Below are positions 1-7,582 of a stretch of 34,831 bases of DNA, piece after piece; positions within the stretch are counted from its first letter, which is position 1, and each line of letters begins with the position of its first letter. The DNA is taken from assembly GCA_020352215.1 (NCBI GenBank), contig CP070675.1, forward strand, positions 1,668,293 through 1,703,123, read 5' to 3'. A program made the translations under genes and the position numbers. The stretch comes from Phycisphaerales bacterium. Lineage in GTDB: Bacteria; Planctomycetota; Phycisphaerae; Sedimentisphaerales; Anaerobacaceae. The notes beneath the pieces were generated by a model. It was given only the letters and a program-made list of their open reading frames with translations. It was not told where the DNA came from and searched no databases.

Positions 1-103
1 ACTCCGTCCCCGTCGGTTGCGACTGCAGAATCAACGCAACATAAAGCGGTAGCTGCACTTATGTCAGTATTTGAGATTTCGGCTTTCGCTGGAGCGGCCT
101 CGC

Positions 104-943
104 CTATTTCAGAGTACCGCTGCCCGCATAGGCTCGCTCAGTAGCAGCTACGGTGCCGTTTTCGTCGGGCAAGAACTCGAGCAGAAGATCCGTCATCGCC
201 TCTGCGGCCCTCCTTGTCGAGTTCTCTAGCACCGAGCTTATTTGAACTTGTGCGACGTATCGCGCCAGATCGCCACCGATATTCGGCCTTCGCCCAAAAG
301 GACTGGAGAAGGCCTTCTCGTCAGTGGCAATCTGCCCGTTGAGTAGGTAGAAGTTCAAGACGACTATCTGCTCATGCCTCGGAGCCGGTCTGCTGAATCT
401 GTGGATCAGACATGGTATCCTCCGGCCAGACTGAGATTTGAAATCGGACAGTTCCATGCCGTCGGCAATCCACCCGTGGCCGGGGTAGCACACGCCAGGC
501 TTGTGGCCCAGCATGCCTGCTGGCCGAGAAGCGCAGTATACAACATACAAGTCCACCCAAGCATTGGTTGCACCATTGATGTATCGTCGGCTCAAAAAAT
601 CGTCCGCGAAGTTCTTCTCCATGTATTCTTTGGTCGTCGTGGGTATGGACAGGTCCTTGCCGAACCATGGGCCAACTTGGGCAGGAAGACTACTCAACGG
701 AACGGGTAGATTAATGGGTTTCTCGGAGAATACGTGCAGACGTTCCGCCAGACTGTCATAGGCGATACGAGCAGCAACCAACAGCAATACAGCTAAACCC
801 CCGACGGTCCACAACGGCACTTTGCCGGCTGTCTGATGTACAGAACGAGCCGCCGCAGGTCGTCTCGCCAAAGAGAATGATCTTATCGGATGCATCAAAG
901 GGTATAACCCCAAAGTAGTACTCCACAAAAAAACAACCCGCAT
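104..943 (-). CDS. Exosortase-associated EpsI-family protein
   Basis: This 279-residue protein resembles the EpsI (DUF3485) family, which accompanies exosortases that cleave and anchor PEP-CTERM-like proteins, often beside exopolysaccharide genes. One membrane segment is visible at about residues 43-62, with the rest predicted outside the cytoplasm. The family hallmark Cys-Tyr-Pro-Gly-His-Gly-Trp lies at residues 152-158. The start at 943 is bounded by an in-frame TAG four codons upstream; Met17 is an alternative because neither start has a strong ribosome binding site. A near-consensus promoter lies about 80 bases upstream. The gene is divergent from the large secreted protein at 1514. No exosortase gene is visible in the window; it may lie beyond the left edge, since this gene reads toward it. 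The family call is fairly secure, but the precise role of EpsI proteins is not settled. Confidence 0.85.
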   Translation of the reverse strand: MRVVFLWSTTLGLYPLMHPIRSFSLARRPAAARSVHQTAGKVPLWTVGGLAVLLLVAARIAYDSLAERLHVFSEKPINLPVPLSSLPAQVGPWFGKDLSIPTTTKEYMEKNFADDFLSRRYINGATNAWVDLYVVYCASRPAGMLGHKPGVCYPGHGWIADGMELSDFKSQSGRRIPCLIHRFSRPAPRHEQIVVLNFYLLNGQIATDEKAFSSPFGRRPNIGGDLARYVAQVQISSVLENSTRRAAEAMTDLLLEFLPDENGTVAATERAYAGSGTLK

Positions 944-1029
944 AAAATTTCGCTACAAACCATCTCTCACAGGAAGAACTTGGACACGCCTCCTCCTTAA
1001 GGGCACCAATTACAACCAGTGTAGAGCAT

Positions 1030-1058
1030 TCTATATTCTTTAGTCGGCTTTTTGTCAA
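1030..1058 (-). promoter_or_regulatory. Sigma-70-type promoter for the EpsI-family gene
   Basis: On the minus strand TTGACA (1058-1053) is followed by exactly 17 bases and TATAGA (1035-1030). The -35 box is perfect and the -10 box matches four of six. Predicted transcription starts near 1023, giving a leader of about 80 bases before the ATG at 943. Confidence 0.65.
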
Positions 1059-1375
1059 CGGCCGTCCTACAAAAAAAGTGCAAATTGCTAAGATTTGTGC
1101 GGGGCCGATAATAGCACTAGAATTCGACCGAAACAGCACAATAACGACGCCCAAGTACCCCCCAAAGTCTCCGAGCCTCCACTCCATCTGCCCACACGCA
1201 ACACACTGATCTATGGGGCCTTCGCGAATCAATTGGCCGAGCGTACGGTAATCCCCGGCCTCAGCGGCGTGAGCCCGGGGCAGTTTCAGCCGGAAGCCAT
1301 CGTCCAGTGCCCTCGCGCAAATCCCCAGAGTCCGGATAAATAGGCAATAACGTCAGCTTCTCTGCCGCCGACCAC

Positions 1376-1406
1376 TTGACTGGGGTGGTGAAAAACCCGA
1401 TATAAG
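1376..1406 (+). promoter_or_regulatory. Candidate promoter for the cargo/protease genes
   Basis: TTGACT (1376-1381) and TATAAG (1401-1406) each match the sigma-70 consensus at five of six positions. The spacer of 19 bases is longer than ideal. The element lies about 108 bases before the ATG at 1514. It could drive the substrate and protease genes and perhaps the secretion operon beyond, since no good promoter was seen between 6441 and 6627. Confidence 0.4.
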
Positions 1407-1472
1407 AGTTCAAGTAACCGGGGAGGGTGCCCTTTGCCACCCGTCCGTACGTTTCGTAGAATTTACGATGTG

Positions 1473-1494
1473 CGAGTGCGCCCAACCGCACTCG
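1473..1494 (+). promoter_or_regulatory. Perfect 8-bp hairpin in the leader of the cargo gene
   Basis: CGAGTGCG (1473-1480) and CGCACTCG (1487-1494) are exact reverse complements around a 6-base loop. The hairpin ends 19 bases before the ATG at 1514. No run of T follows, so it is not a standard terminator. It may protect the leader or affect translation, or it may be an operator; function is unknown. Confidence 0.4.
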
Positions 1495-1513
1495 GTGAAA
1501 TGGGATTATACAT

Positions 1514-4500
1514 ATGAAGAGTGAGATACGAATGTTCAGACCAGGATACACGGAGAGGCCTTCGCGGGCCTTTGACCTGCCTCATTGGCTCATCACAACC
1601 ACGCTGTTGATTACTCTCATCGCGACGCATGTTCAGGCAACGACATATCATCTCGATGCCGCTACGGGCGATGACAGCAATAGCGGTGCCGATTGGAGCA
1701 ACGCCTGGCAGACTCTCGGCAGGGCCATGCTCAGCTACGGGGGCCCCGAAACGCCGAAGGTCGTCAGAGGAGACACCGTGATAATCAAGAACGGCAACTA
1801 CGAAGGATTCCACCAGGAAAGAGGTTGGCCGGACTACACAGGCGATATGGAGGAACCTCTTCCTGCCGACACCGTGTGGACAACGTACAAGACTGCAGAA
1901 GGCCATGACCAAGTGTACTTTAAGTTCATATATATAAGAGGCTATGGTTCTACTCCCGACTTGGTTGCATGCATTTTTGACGGAATGAAAATCACGGATC
2001 CCGATCCGCCAAAGTATTACAACGCCGTCTATTTCACCAATGCGGCGGGGTTGCGACTTCAGAACATGGTTCTCAGGGGATTAGACCCGGGAAGCTATAT
2101 GGAATCTGCCAAAACCCGTTACAGCGTTGTCCAGCTCGAGGGCCTCAAGAACAATGACGTCAAGATCGATAACTGCAACGTCTCCAGGGGATCCAAGGGG
2201 TTATGTATTTGTGGCAACAACATCACAATAAGCAAGTGTGACATCAGTTGGAACGGTGAAGATAAGATAAGAATAGGCTCAGGAAAGAACGTGCTAATCG
2301 AAGATAATCTTCTTCATGCATACGATCCAAATGAAAAAGTCGGACATCCCGATTGCATTCAAATTCATGCCCCCAGTGGCCTTAGAGGCATAACCGTCAG
2401 AGGAAACAGAATGTTCGACCATGGCTCACAGGGGACATGGATGGACAACAGCCACATATACGACATGCTCTGGGAGAACAACCTAATATACAACGTCGGG
2501 AACAACGAGTGGACCTTCATGAATATCGACGGCTTCATTTTTAGAAACAACACAGTGGTCGCAAGCGGCTACAACGCGGGAGGGGTCCGAGCCTTAGACG
2601 CCCAGTACGGCATCCGGAATCTTCAGAGCTACAACAACCTTATTATTGGCCCTTACGGGGTCCGCGATCCAGCCTCATTCGGGTATCACGATTACAACAT
2701 CTTCGTGCACGTCGAGGGACAAGCCAGTCCGTTACCCTCCGAGCCACATAGCTTCTACTACACGGTCGGCATGATAGACCGAGCTGAGAAGTTTGCTCAG
2801 ATCGCGCGAGAGCTGCTCGTTGATCCCGACGACGGCGACCATACGTTGAAGCCGGGCTCTCGCGGTATCGATTTTGGCGATCCGAGCCGAGGGCCACTAA
2901 CCGACATCCTTGGCGCGCCACGTGTAGGCCGGCCGGACGCCGGCTGCTACGAGTACGGAGCGTCCGTGCCTCGCGACACACACACTCTGTCAATAGCAGC
3001 GGTTCACGGGTCCGTGACGAGAACACCCGACAAGACCAGCTACGCCGATGGTGAAACAGTCGGCTTGCGAGCAGTCCCCGACACTGGTTACAGCTTCACT
3101 GGCTGGTCGGGAGATCTATCAGGCAGCATGAATCCTACGACCATAGTCATGGACGGTGACAAGTCCGTCAGCGCGGGCTTCACCGCAGACGATGGCTACG
3201 CCTTGAACGTATCTGCCGTCCACGGCTCCGTCAGTAAGACACCGGACAAAACCAGCTACAGCCACGGAGAAATAGTAACCATACAAGCTCTGCCGGATTC
3301 CGGATACACCTTTGCGAATTGGTCGGGAGACCTGTCGGGCAGCACAAATCCAGCTACTGTCGTCATGGACGGCGACAAGTCCATCACCGCAGTCTTCACG
3401 GCGGTTGATGGCTACGTCTTGAATGTAGCCGCCATTCATGGCTTGGTTACAATAACACCACACAAGACCAGCTACAACCACGGCGAAATGGTAACTTTGC
3501 AGGCTCTTCCAGATGACGGATATGAATTTGCAGGGTGGTCGGGTGACCTGTCAGGCACAAGCAACCCCGCGGCCATCGTGATGGATTCAGATAAATCAGT
3601 CACCGCGTTGTTCACCGCTGGCAGCTCCGACACGACCGCACCCAAGGTCACAGGCTGCTCCCCTGTCGAAGGCTCAATACAAGTCTCCCTGAACCATCAG
3701 GTGGCGCTGCACGTCGTCGATGAGGGCCAAGGCGTCGACGCCGGTTCAGTGACGATCAGAGTCAATGACCGCACCGTGTATTCAGGTAATGTCTCGGAGT
3801 ACGTCAGCACAGACGGCAAGTGCCGCAGGTCAGGCACTAAGGCCGAATACATGTTTGCCTATCAGCCGAATGAGATGTTCGATTTCGACCAACTTGTGAC
3901 GGTCAAGGTAGACGCAGCGGACCTGGCAGGAAATGCCATGGCTCAATACTCGTATTCATTCGAGACCGTGATGCGCGAATTCGGCGAAAACAAAAAGGTC
4001 TCGTCTAACCCAGACACTATTGGCGAAGCCGAACCATCAACGACAACGGACAGCGAGGGCAATATTTGGAGTACTTGGCACGCTGGGCCCGTAGGCGCCA
4101 GAGACATATACGTTGGAGAGCTTTCAGCACAGACAGGACGCTTCAGTGACAGTGTTCGGCTAACGACAGATGCGAGTGACCAATGCAATCCGGCCATAGC
4201 TGTTGGAACCGATGATAAGCTGTACGTCACATGGCAAGATAACAGCCGAGGGAACTGGGACATCTGTGCGTCAACTTCCATCGACGGAGTAATCTGGCTG
4301 GATCGGGTAAGGGTGACCGATTCCAACGACAATCAGGTCGGCCCGGCCATTGCTGTTGACGGAGCATCCCCAAACCGTGCGTACATCGTCTGGCAGGATG
4401 ACCGAGGTGCAGACCAAGACATCTACGTGGCCAGATCAACCGATGGCTTCGTCACACAAACGCTCTGGCAGGTGACCTCCGGTGGTTCCGACCAGACCGA

Positions 4501-5695
4501 TCCGGCCATGACCGTAGACGCTCACGATTGCAAGTACATAGTATGGACGGATCAGCGAGGTGGCTCAAACGACATCTATGGAGCTGCCTCCAGCGAAGGA
4601 CCTTGGGACAATGTCCCGATCGTGACCAAGCCGGGTAGCCAGTCGAGTCCGGCTATTGCCGCTGACCCCGCAGGGGCTGGCATACACCTGCTCTGGGTTG
4701 ACGAGACATCCGGGAACAAGGACATATACTATGCGGCGACAGACGGTCTGCCGAGCAGTCCTTTGACCGGAAGCAACATCGTCGACGACAGCTCAGGGGC
4801 GGATCAAACGGCACCGACAATTGTTACGGCACTTGACACAAGCCACGGCCGCAAGGTCTTCGCCTGCTGGCAGGATGCTCGGTATGTCGCTGGCAGCGGA
4901 GACACAGACCTGTTCTTCGCAGAACTCACCCCAGGTCACACCGGGACAAATATCCTGGTGGGTGACGACGGCACAAATGCGGACCAGAGTGGGCCTGCAA
5001 TCGGCGGCGACGCATACGGTCATCCGTATCTGGTGTGGACCGACAACAGGGACGGCAAGACAGCGATCTATTATGCAGGAAACACGTTCATCGACCCTGT
5101 TCCACTATATTCGGAAGACGTTACGGCCTCACAGGGTGCGACTGTCGGCCCGGACCCGGCCACCATAAGCAGCGTGGATGATGTATCAGTGGTCGTACCC
5201 GCGGGCGCGTGCCTGTCGGATACAACAATGACAATATCAGAAATCAAGAACCCGCAGGGATTCCCAATGCAGTGCCTCAGCAGCTATGACTTTGGCCCCA
5301 GTGGAATTGAGTTTGCCGAACCTGTCACCGTCACAATACCCTACAGCGTCACGGAGTCCGGCATACTTGCTTCAGCATACTGGTACGACTCACTCACCGG
5401 AGCACTGAGTCAACAGGGGATCACGGACATCAGAGATATTGAGATAACGCCGACTCTGCATGCGATCACTTTCAAGACTACACACTATACGCCATTTTAC
5501 TTAGTCGTTCCTGAAGACCCACCGCCTGTCATCACCCTGCCGAGTGGCGGAGGTTGCTCCATGGCACCCGCAGGCAACTGTAGTTTCATTGAGTTCCTAT
5601 CGCCGTTTATCGGGTTGTGTGCAGTGATGGCGATGCTTCGACGTCGGGACATGCGAAATGGCAAAGCGAGCAACGCTGCCGAGGGCAGAAGCTAA
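1514..5695 (+). CDS. Large secreted β-helix/InlB-repeat/propeller protein with a Cys-type C-terminal sorting signal
   Basis: This 1393-residue exported protein is probably displayed on or released from the cell surface. It has a signal segment at about 27-43; a right-handed β-helix at about 44-480 opening with the usual Asp-Gly-Asp-Asp-Ser-Asn-Ser-Gly-like stretch; three InlB-type repeats at about 491-703; an Ig-like region at 706-820; six or so propeller-like repeats with Trp-Gln/Thr-Asp-(Asn/Asp)-x-Arg-Gly and Asp-Ile-Tyr motifs at about 840-1195; and a ZU5-like domain at about 1205-1335. The end has Gly3-Cys-Ser (C1348), a second Cys (C1356), a hydrophobic segment at 1357-1375 and Arg1376-1378, followed by a 15-residue tail. 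An in-frame TGA at 1496 limits the start to 1514 or Met7 (1532); both have weak ribosome sites. The protease gene follows one base after the stop. The ligand or substrate is unknown. Confidence 0.85.
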   Translation: MKSEIRMFRPGYTERPSRAFDLPHWLITTTLLITLIATHVQATTYHLDAATGDDSNSGADWSNAWQTLGRAMLSYGGPETPKVVRGDTVIIKNGNYEGFHQERGWPDYTGDMEEPLPADTVWTTYKTAEGHDQVYFKFIYIRGYGSTPDLVACIFDGMKITDPDPPKYYNAVYFTNAAGLRLQNMVLRGLDPGSYMESAKTRYSVVQLEGLKNNDVKIDNCNVSRGSKGLCICGNNITISKCDISWNGEDKIRIGSGKNVLIEDNLLHAYDPNEKVGHPDCIQIHAPSGLRGITVRGNRMFDHGSQGTWMDNSHIYDMLWENNLIYNVGNNEWTFMNIDGFIFRNNTVVASGYNAGGVRALDAQYGIRNLQSYNNLIIGPYGVRDPASFGYHDYNIFVHVEGQASPLPSEPHSFYYTVGMIDRAEKFAQIARELLVDPDDGDHTLKPGSRGIDFGDPSRGPLTDILGAPRVGRPDAGCYEYGASVPRDTHTLSIAAVHGSVTRTPDKTSYADGETVGLRAVPDTGYSFTGWSGDLSGSMNPTTIVMDGDKSVSAGFTADDGYALNVSAVHGSVSKTPDKTSYSHGEIVTIQALPDSGYTFANWSGDLSGSTNPATVVMDGDKSITAVFTAVDGYVLNVAAIHGLVTITPHKTSYNHGEMVTLQALPDDGYEFAGWSGDLSGTSNPAAIVMDSDKSVTALFTAGSSDTTAPKVTGCSPVEGSIQVSLNHQVALHVVDEGQGVDAGSVTIRVNDRTVYSGNVSEYVSTDGKCRRSGTKAEYMFAYQPNEMFDFDQLVTVKVDAADLAGNAMAQYSYSFETVMREFGENKKVSSNPDTIGEAEPSTTTDSEGNIWSTWHAGPVGARDIYVGELSAQTGRFSDSVRLTTDASDQCNPAIAVGTDDKLYVTWQDNSRGNWDICASTSIDGVIWLDRVRVTDSNDNQVGPAIAVDGASPNRAYIVWQDDRGADQDIYVARSTDGFVTQTLWQVTSGGSDQTDPAMTVDAHDCKYIVWTDQRGGSNDIYGAASSEGPWDNVPIVTKPGSQSSPAIAADPAGAGIHLLWVDETSGNKDIYYAATDGLPSSPLTGSNIVDDSSGADQTAPTIVTALDTSHGRKVFACWQDARYVAGSGDTDLFFAELTPGHTGTNILVGDDGTNADQSGPAIGGDAYGHPYLVWTDNRDGKTAIYYAGNTFIDPVPLYSEDVTASQGATVGPDPATISSVDDVSVVVPAGACLSDTTMTISEIKNPQGFPMQCLSSYDFGPSGIEFAEPVTVTIPYSVTESGILASAYWYDSLTGALSQQGITDIRDIEITPTLHAITFKTTHYTPFYLVVPEDPPPVITLPSGGGCSMAPAGNCSFIEFLSPFIGLCAVMAMLRRRDMRNGKASNAAEGRS
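2986..3624 (+). repeat. Three tandem 213-bp (71-residue) InlB-type repeats
   Basis: Units begin near 2986, 3199 and 3412, an exact 213-base period. Each encodes the pattern His-Gly-x-Val, Lys-Thr-Ser-Tyr, Gly-Tyr-x-Phe, Trp-Ser-Gly-Asp-Leu-Ser-Gly and Met-Asp-x-Asp-Lys-Ser. This matches the divergent InlB B-repeat family found in surface proteins. The units have diverged at synonymous sites, so the duplication is not recent. Confidence 0.9.
5546..5695 (+). other. Predicted C-terminal protein-sorting signal (Cys motif, transmembrane segment, Arg cluster)
   Basis: This is the coding segment for the last 50 residues of the 1393-residue protein. It has the tripartite form of sorting tags: a short motif with Cys (C1348 after three Gly), a hydrophobic helix (1357-1375) and three Arg (1376-1378). 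Tags with an invariant Cys are known to pair with CPBP-family glutamic proteases, and such a protease is encoded immediately downstream. Unusual points are the second Cys eight residues later, a Glu inside the hydrophobic stretch (E1360) and a 15-residue polar tail after the Arg cluster. Confidence 0.7.
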
Positions 5696-5696
5696 G

Positions 5697-6440
5697 ATGC
5701 TCCATCTCCCAGATCAGGTGAGTACACTCGAGTCGATGCCGAGTCTCGAGTCGGCCCAGCAATTTCGGAGTTGTCCGAGGCGGTTCCACATACCGTTGCT
5801 CTGTGAAACGGTCATCGTGACAATCGGCACAATCCTAGCCATCAGGGTACTGGCCACAAGCCCTATTGCACACACTACCTGGTTTGTAGCACCTGGCGTA
5901 CTTGTTGCCGCCGCACTTATCCCAACCCTCATTAGAAAAGATGAATTTGCCAGCATAGGCTGGACTACCGAGCAGATCGTGCCCGCCTTCTCAATACTCG
6001 GCAGGACCTGCTTGGTCGTGTTTCCGACCGTATTCCTGGGCATGTGGATACTGAAGTCAAATGAGCTTCAATTGCCCCTGCGACCAGCTCTTCCACAGGA
6101 ACAAGGCTGGATCGCGTGGTTACTTTATCAATTCATGTACATTGCCGTAGCCGAAGAAGTATTCTTCAGAGGTTACCTGCAGAACAATATCCTGAAGCTT
6201 ACAGATGCGCTGAAGAGGCGCCAACGGAGACTCCAGGGTTCGATAGCAATACTGCTATCGGCTGCTTGTTTTGCGATAGCCCACGTCGTTGTCCAGGGCC
6301 AGATGGTATCCGCCGTGACATTTCTGCCGGGGCTGATCCTTGCCTGGCTGTTTATCCGGACCAAGTCACTGTTGGCCCCAATCCTGTTTCACGGATTAGC
6401 CAATACCACCTATTGCGTGATGGCGCGACTGTTCGCCTGA
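5697..6440 (+). CDS. CPBP-family glutamic intramembrane protease, predicted sorting protease
   Basis: This 247-residue polytopic membrane protein belongs to the CPBP (Rce1/ABI-like) family. Motif 1 is Glu-Glu-Val-Phe-Phe-Arg (E153, E154, R158), motif 2 has His196 in an Ala-His context and motif 3 is His232 to Asn236, so the full catalytic set is present. Several hydrophobic helices surround them. The ATG at 5697 lies one base after the stop of the preceding gene and has GAGG 12 bases upstream; an in-frame ATG at 5658 would add 13 residues and overlap that gene. By analogy with the myxosortase group, it should cleave the Cys-containing tag of its neighbour in or at the inner membrane. The family is certain; the substrate is inferred from position and tag type. 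Confidence 0.88.
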   Translation: MLHLPDQVSTLESMPSLESAQQFRSCPRRFHIPLLCETVIVTIGTILAIRVLATSPIAHTTWFVAPGVLVAAALIPTLIRKDEFASIGWTTEQIVPAFSILGRTCLVVFPTVFLGMWILKSNELQLPLRPALPQEQGWIAWLLYQFMYIAVAEEVFFRGYLQNNILKLTDALKRRQRRLQGSIAILLSAACFAIAHVVVQGQMVSAVTFLPGLILAWLFIRTKSLLAPILFHGLANTTYCVMARLFA

Positions 6441-6627
6441 GGTGGCGGGTAGCCCAATTGTCATCGCGCAAGATCACGGTCTTACTAGCGCGATGGCCCC
6501 ATAAAATGGCTCTCTTGAACACATCGTCGTACTCAATGCCCATCGGTTTTGGATCGGCAACCTTCCAAATTAAGTGCGTAGGCCAGCGGGACGATACGAC
6601 TGTTGGTGGAGATGGTGTGTTTAGGCA

Positions 6628-7539
6628 GTGAAAGGTAGCAAATTGCATATTCGTAGGCTTTTCTTGATGATAAAGTCGGCGCTTGTCTTGGCGCTCTTGT
6701 TCGTGGTCTTCAAGACGGTTACGATTTCTGAGCAGCCGAGAAGAATTCTCGGACCAACCGCTGCTGTCGGAACCGAGAACACGGTCCAACTCGAGCAGAC
6801 AGACCCGGCAAAGATCCTCGTCGATGATTACTCGGCCATAGTCGAAAAGGACATATTCGGCACAGGTGAATCATCGCATGGGCAGGATGAAGTTGCGTCG
6901 GGCGGTGGCCCTGCAAGTGAGGCACCATCAGCGGAGAGAGAGCTCGGCCTGGCATTGCTCGGGACGGTCTCCGGAAGCCCAACTGTCGCTCGGGCAGTAG
7001 TTGAGCAGACCGAGAGTGGCACTATTGGCGTGCATAGAACGGGCGATACTGTAGCCGGAGCTATCGTTGTAAGTATCGGAAAAGAGACCGTCATCTTGAA
7101 CTACAACGGGAGAAGGCTGGCATTAACACGCAACTTGAGTCGGCTGACAAGCAACAAGGGAGGCGTCCGAGAAGCTGCGCCTCAACAAATGGAACAAGAC
7201 AGTTCAGTGGCCAGCGGAAATCTGCCGGTCCGACAGGTGCCTCTTGACGACAGAGCCGGAACAGGCCCCGTGGAAACCTTGCTGAGCAGAGCTGTTATTG
7301 AACCTTATGCTGTGAACGGCCGAACCGCGGGACTCAGAATAACCGGCCTCAAAGATATACCCCAAGCCAAAAACCTCGGTTTGAAGGAAGGCGACGTAAT
7401 CACGGTGGTCAACAGACAACAGTTGACGAGTAAGCAAAAGGCCTTCCAGATTCTCAAGAAGGCAAGAGGTCAGCCTACTGTCAGCATGGAGCTCTTGCGA
7501 GACAACAAGACTAAGAAGATATCGTTTGCTTTGCGCTAG
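6628..7539 (+). CDS. gspC: Type II secretion system inner-membrane protein GspC (PDZ type)
   Basis: GspC links the inner-membrane platform to the secretin and takes part in substrate recognition. The 303-residue product has one N-terminal membrane helix (about 13-30), an Asp-Ile-Phe-Gly motif (75-78) typical of the start of the homology region, an HR domain at about 106-168 (Leu-Leu-Gly-Thr onward) and a PDZ-like domain at about 226-302 with Gly-Leu-Lys-Glu-Gly-Asp-Val-Ile. The GTG at 6628 gives the longest product; an ATG at 6667 would start just before the helix, and neither has a strong ribosome site. It is the first gene of the gsp operon, 187 bases after the protease gene. Confidence 0.88.
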   Translation: MKGSKLHIRRLFLMIKSALVLALLFVVFKTVTISEQPRRILGPTAAVGTENTVQLEQTDPAKILVDDYSAIVEKDIFGTGESSHGQDEVASGGGPASEAPSAERELGLALLGTVSGSPTVARAVVEQTESGTIGVHRTGDTVAGAIVVSIGKETVILNYNGRRLALTRNLSRLTSNKGGVREAAPQQMEQDSSVASGNLPVRQVPLDDRAGTGPVETLLSRAVIEPYAVNGRTAGLRITGLKDIPQAKNLGLKEGDVITVVNRQQLTSKQKAFQILKKARGQPTVSMELLRDNKTKKISFALR

Positions 7540-7571
7540 GTTTTTGAGCGGGCAAGATGCTGCGAGTTCAC

Positions 7572-7576
7572 AGAGG
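7572..7576 (+). promoter_or_regulatory. Ribosome binding site that sets the gspD start
   Basis: AGAGG lies six bases before the ATG at 7583. This favours 7583 over the TTG at 7526 in the same frame, which would overlap gspC and push the lipobox too far from the N-terminus. Confidence 0.6.
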
Positions 7577-7582
7577 AACCCA

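Larger units (their letters stand above)
944..1513. other. Divergent intergenic region with two promoters and a hairpin
   Basis: These 570 bases separate two divergent genes. They hold the leftward promoter at 1030-1058, a rightward promoter candidate at 1376-1406 and an 8-bp hairpin at 1473-1494. Short open frames on both strands here show no family motif or convincing ribosome binding site, so no gene is called. Confidence 0.6.

Noticed and set aside
756..1232. A leftward frame overlapping the EpsI-family gene and its promoter
   Set aside because: It runs across a near-consensus promoter and the 5' end of a well-supported gene, and no family could be recognised.
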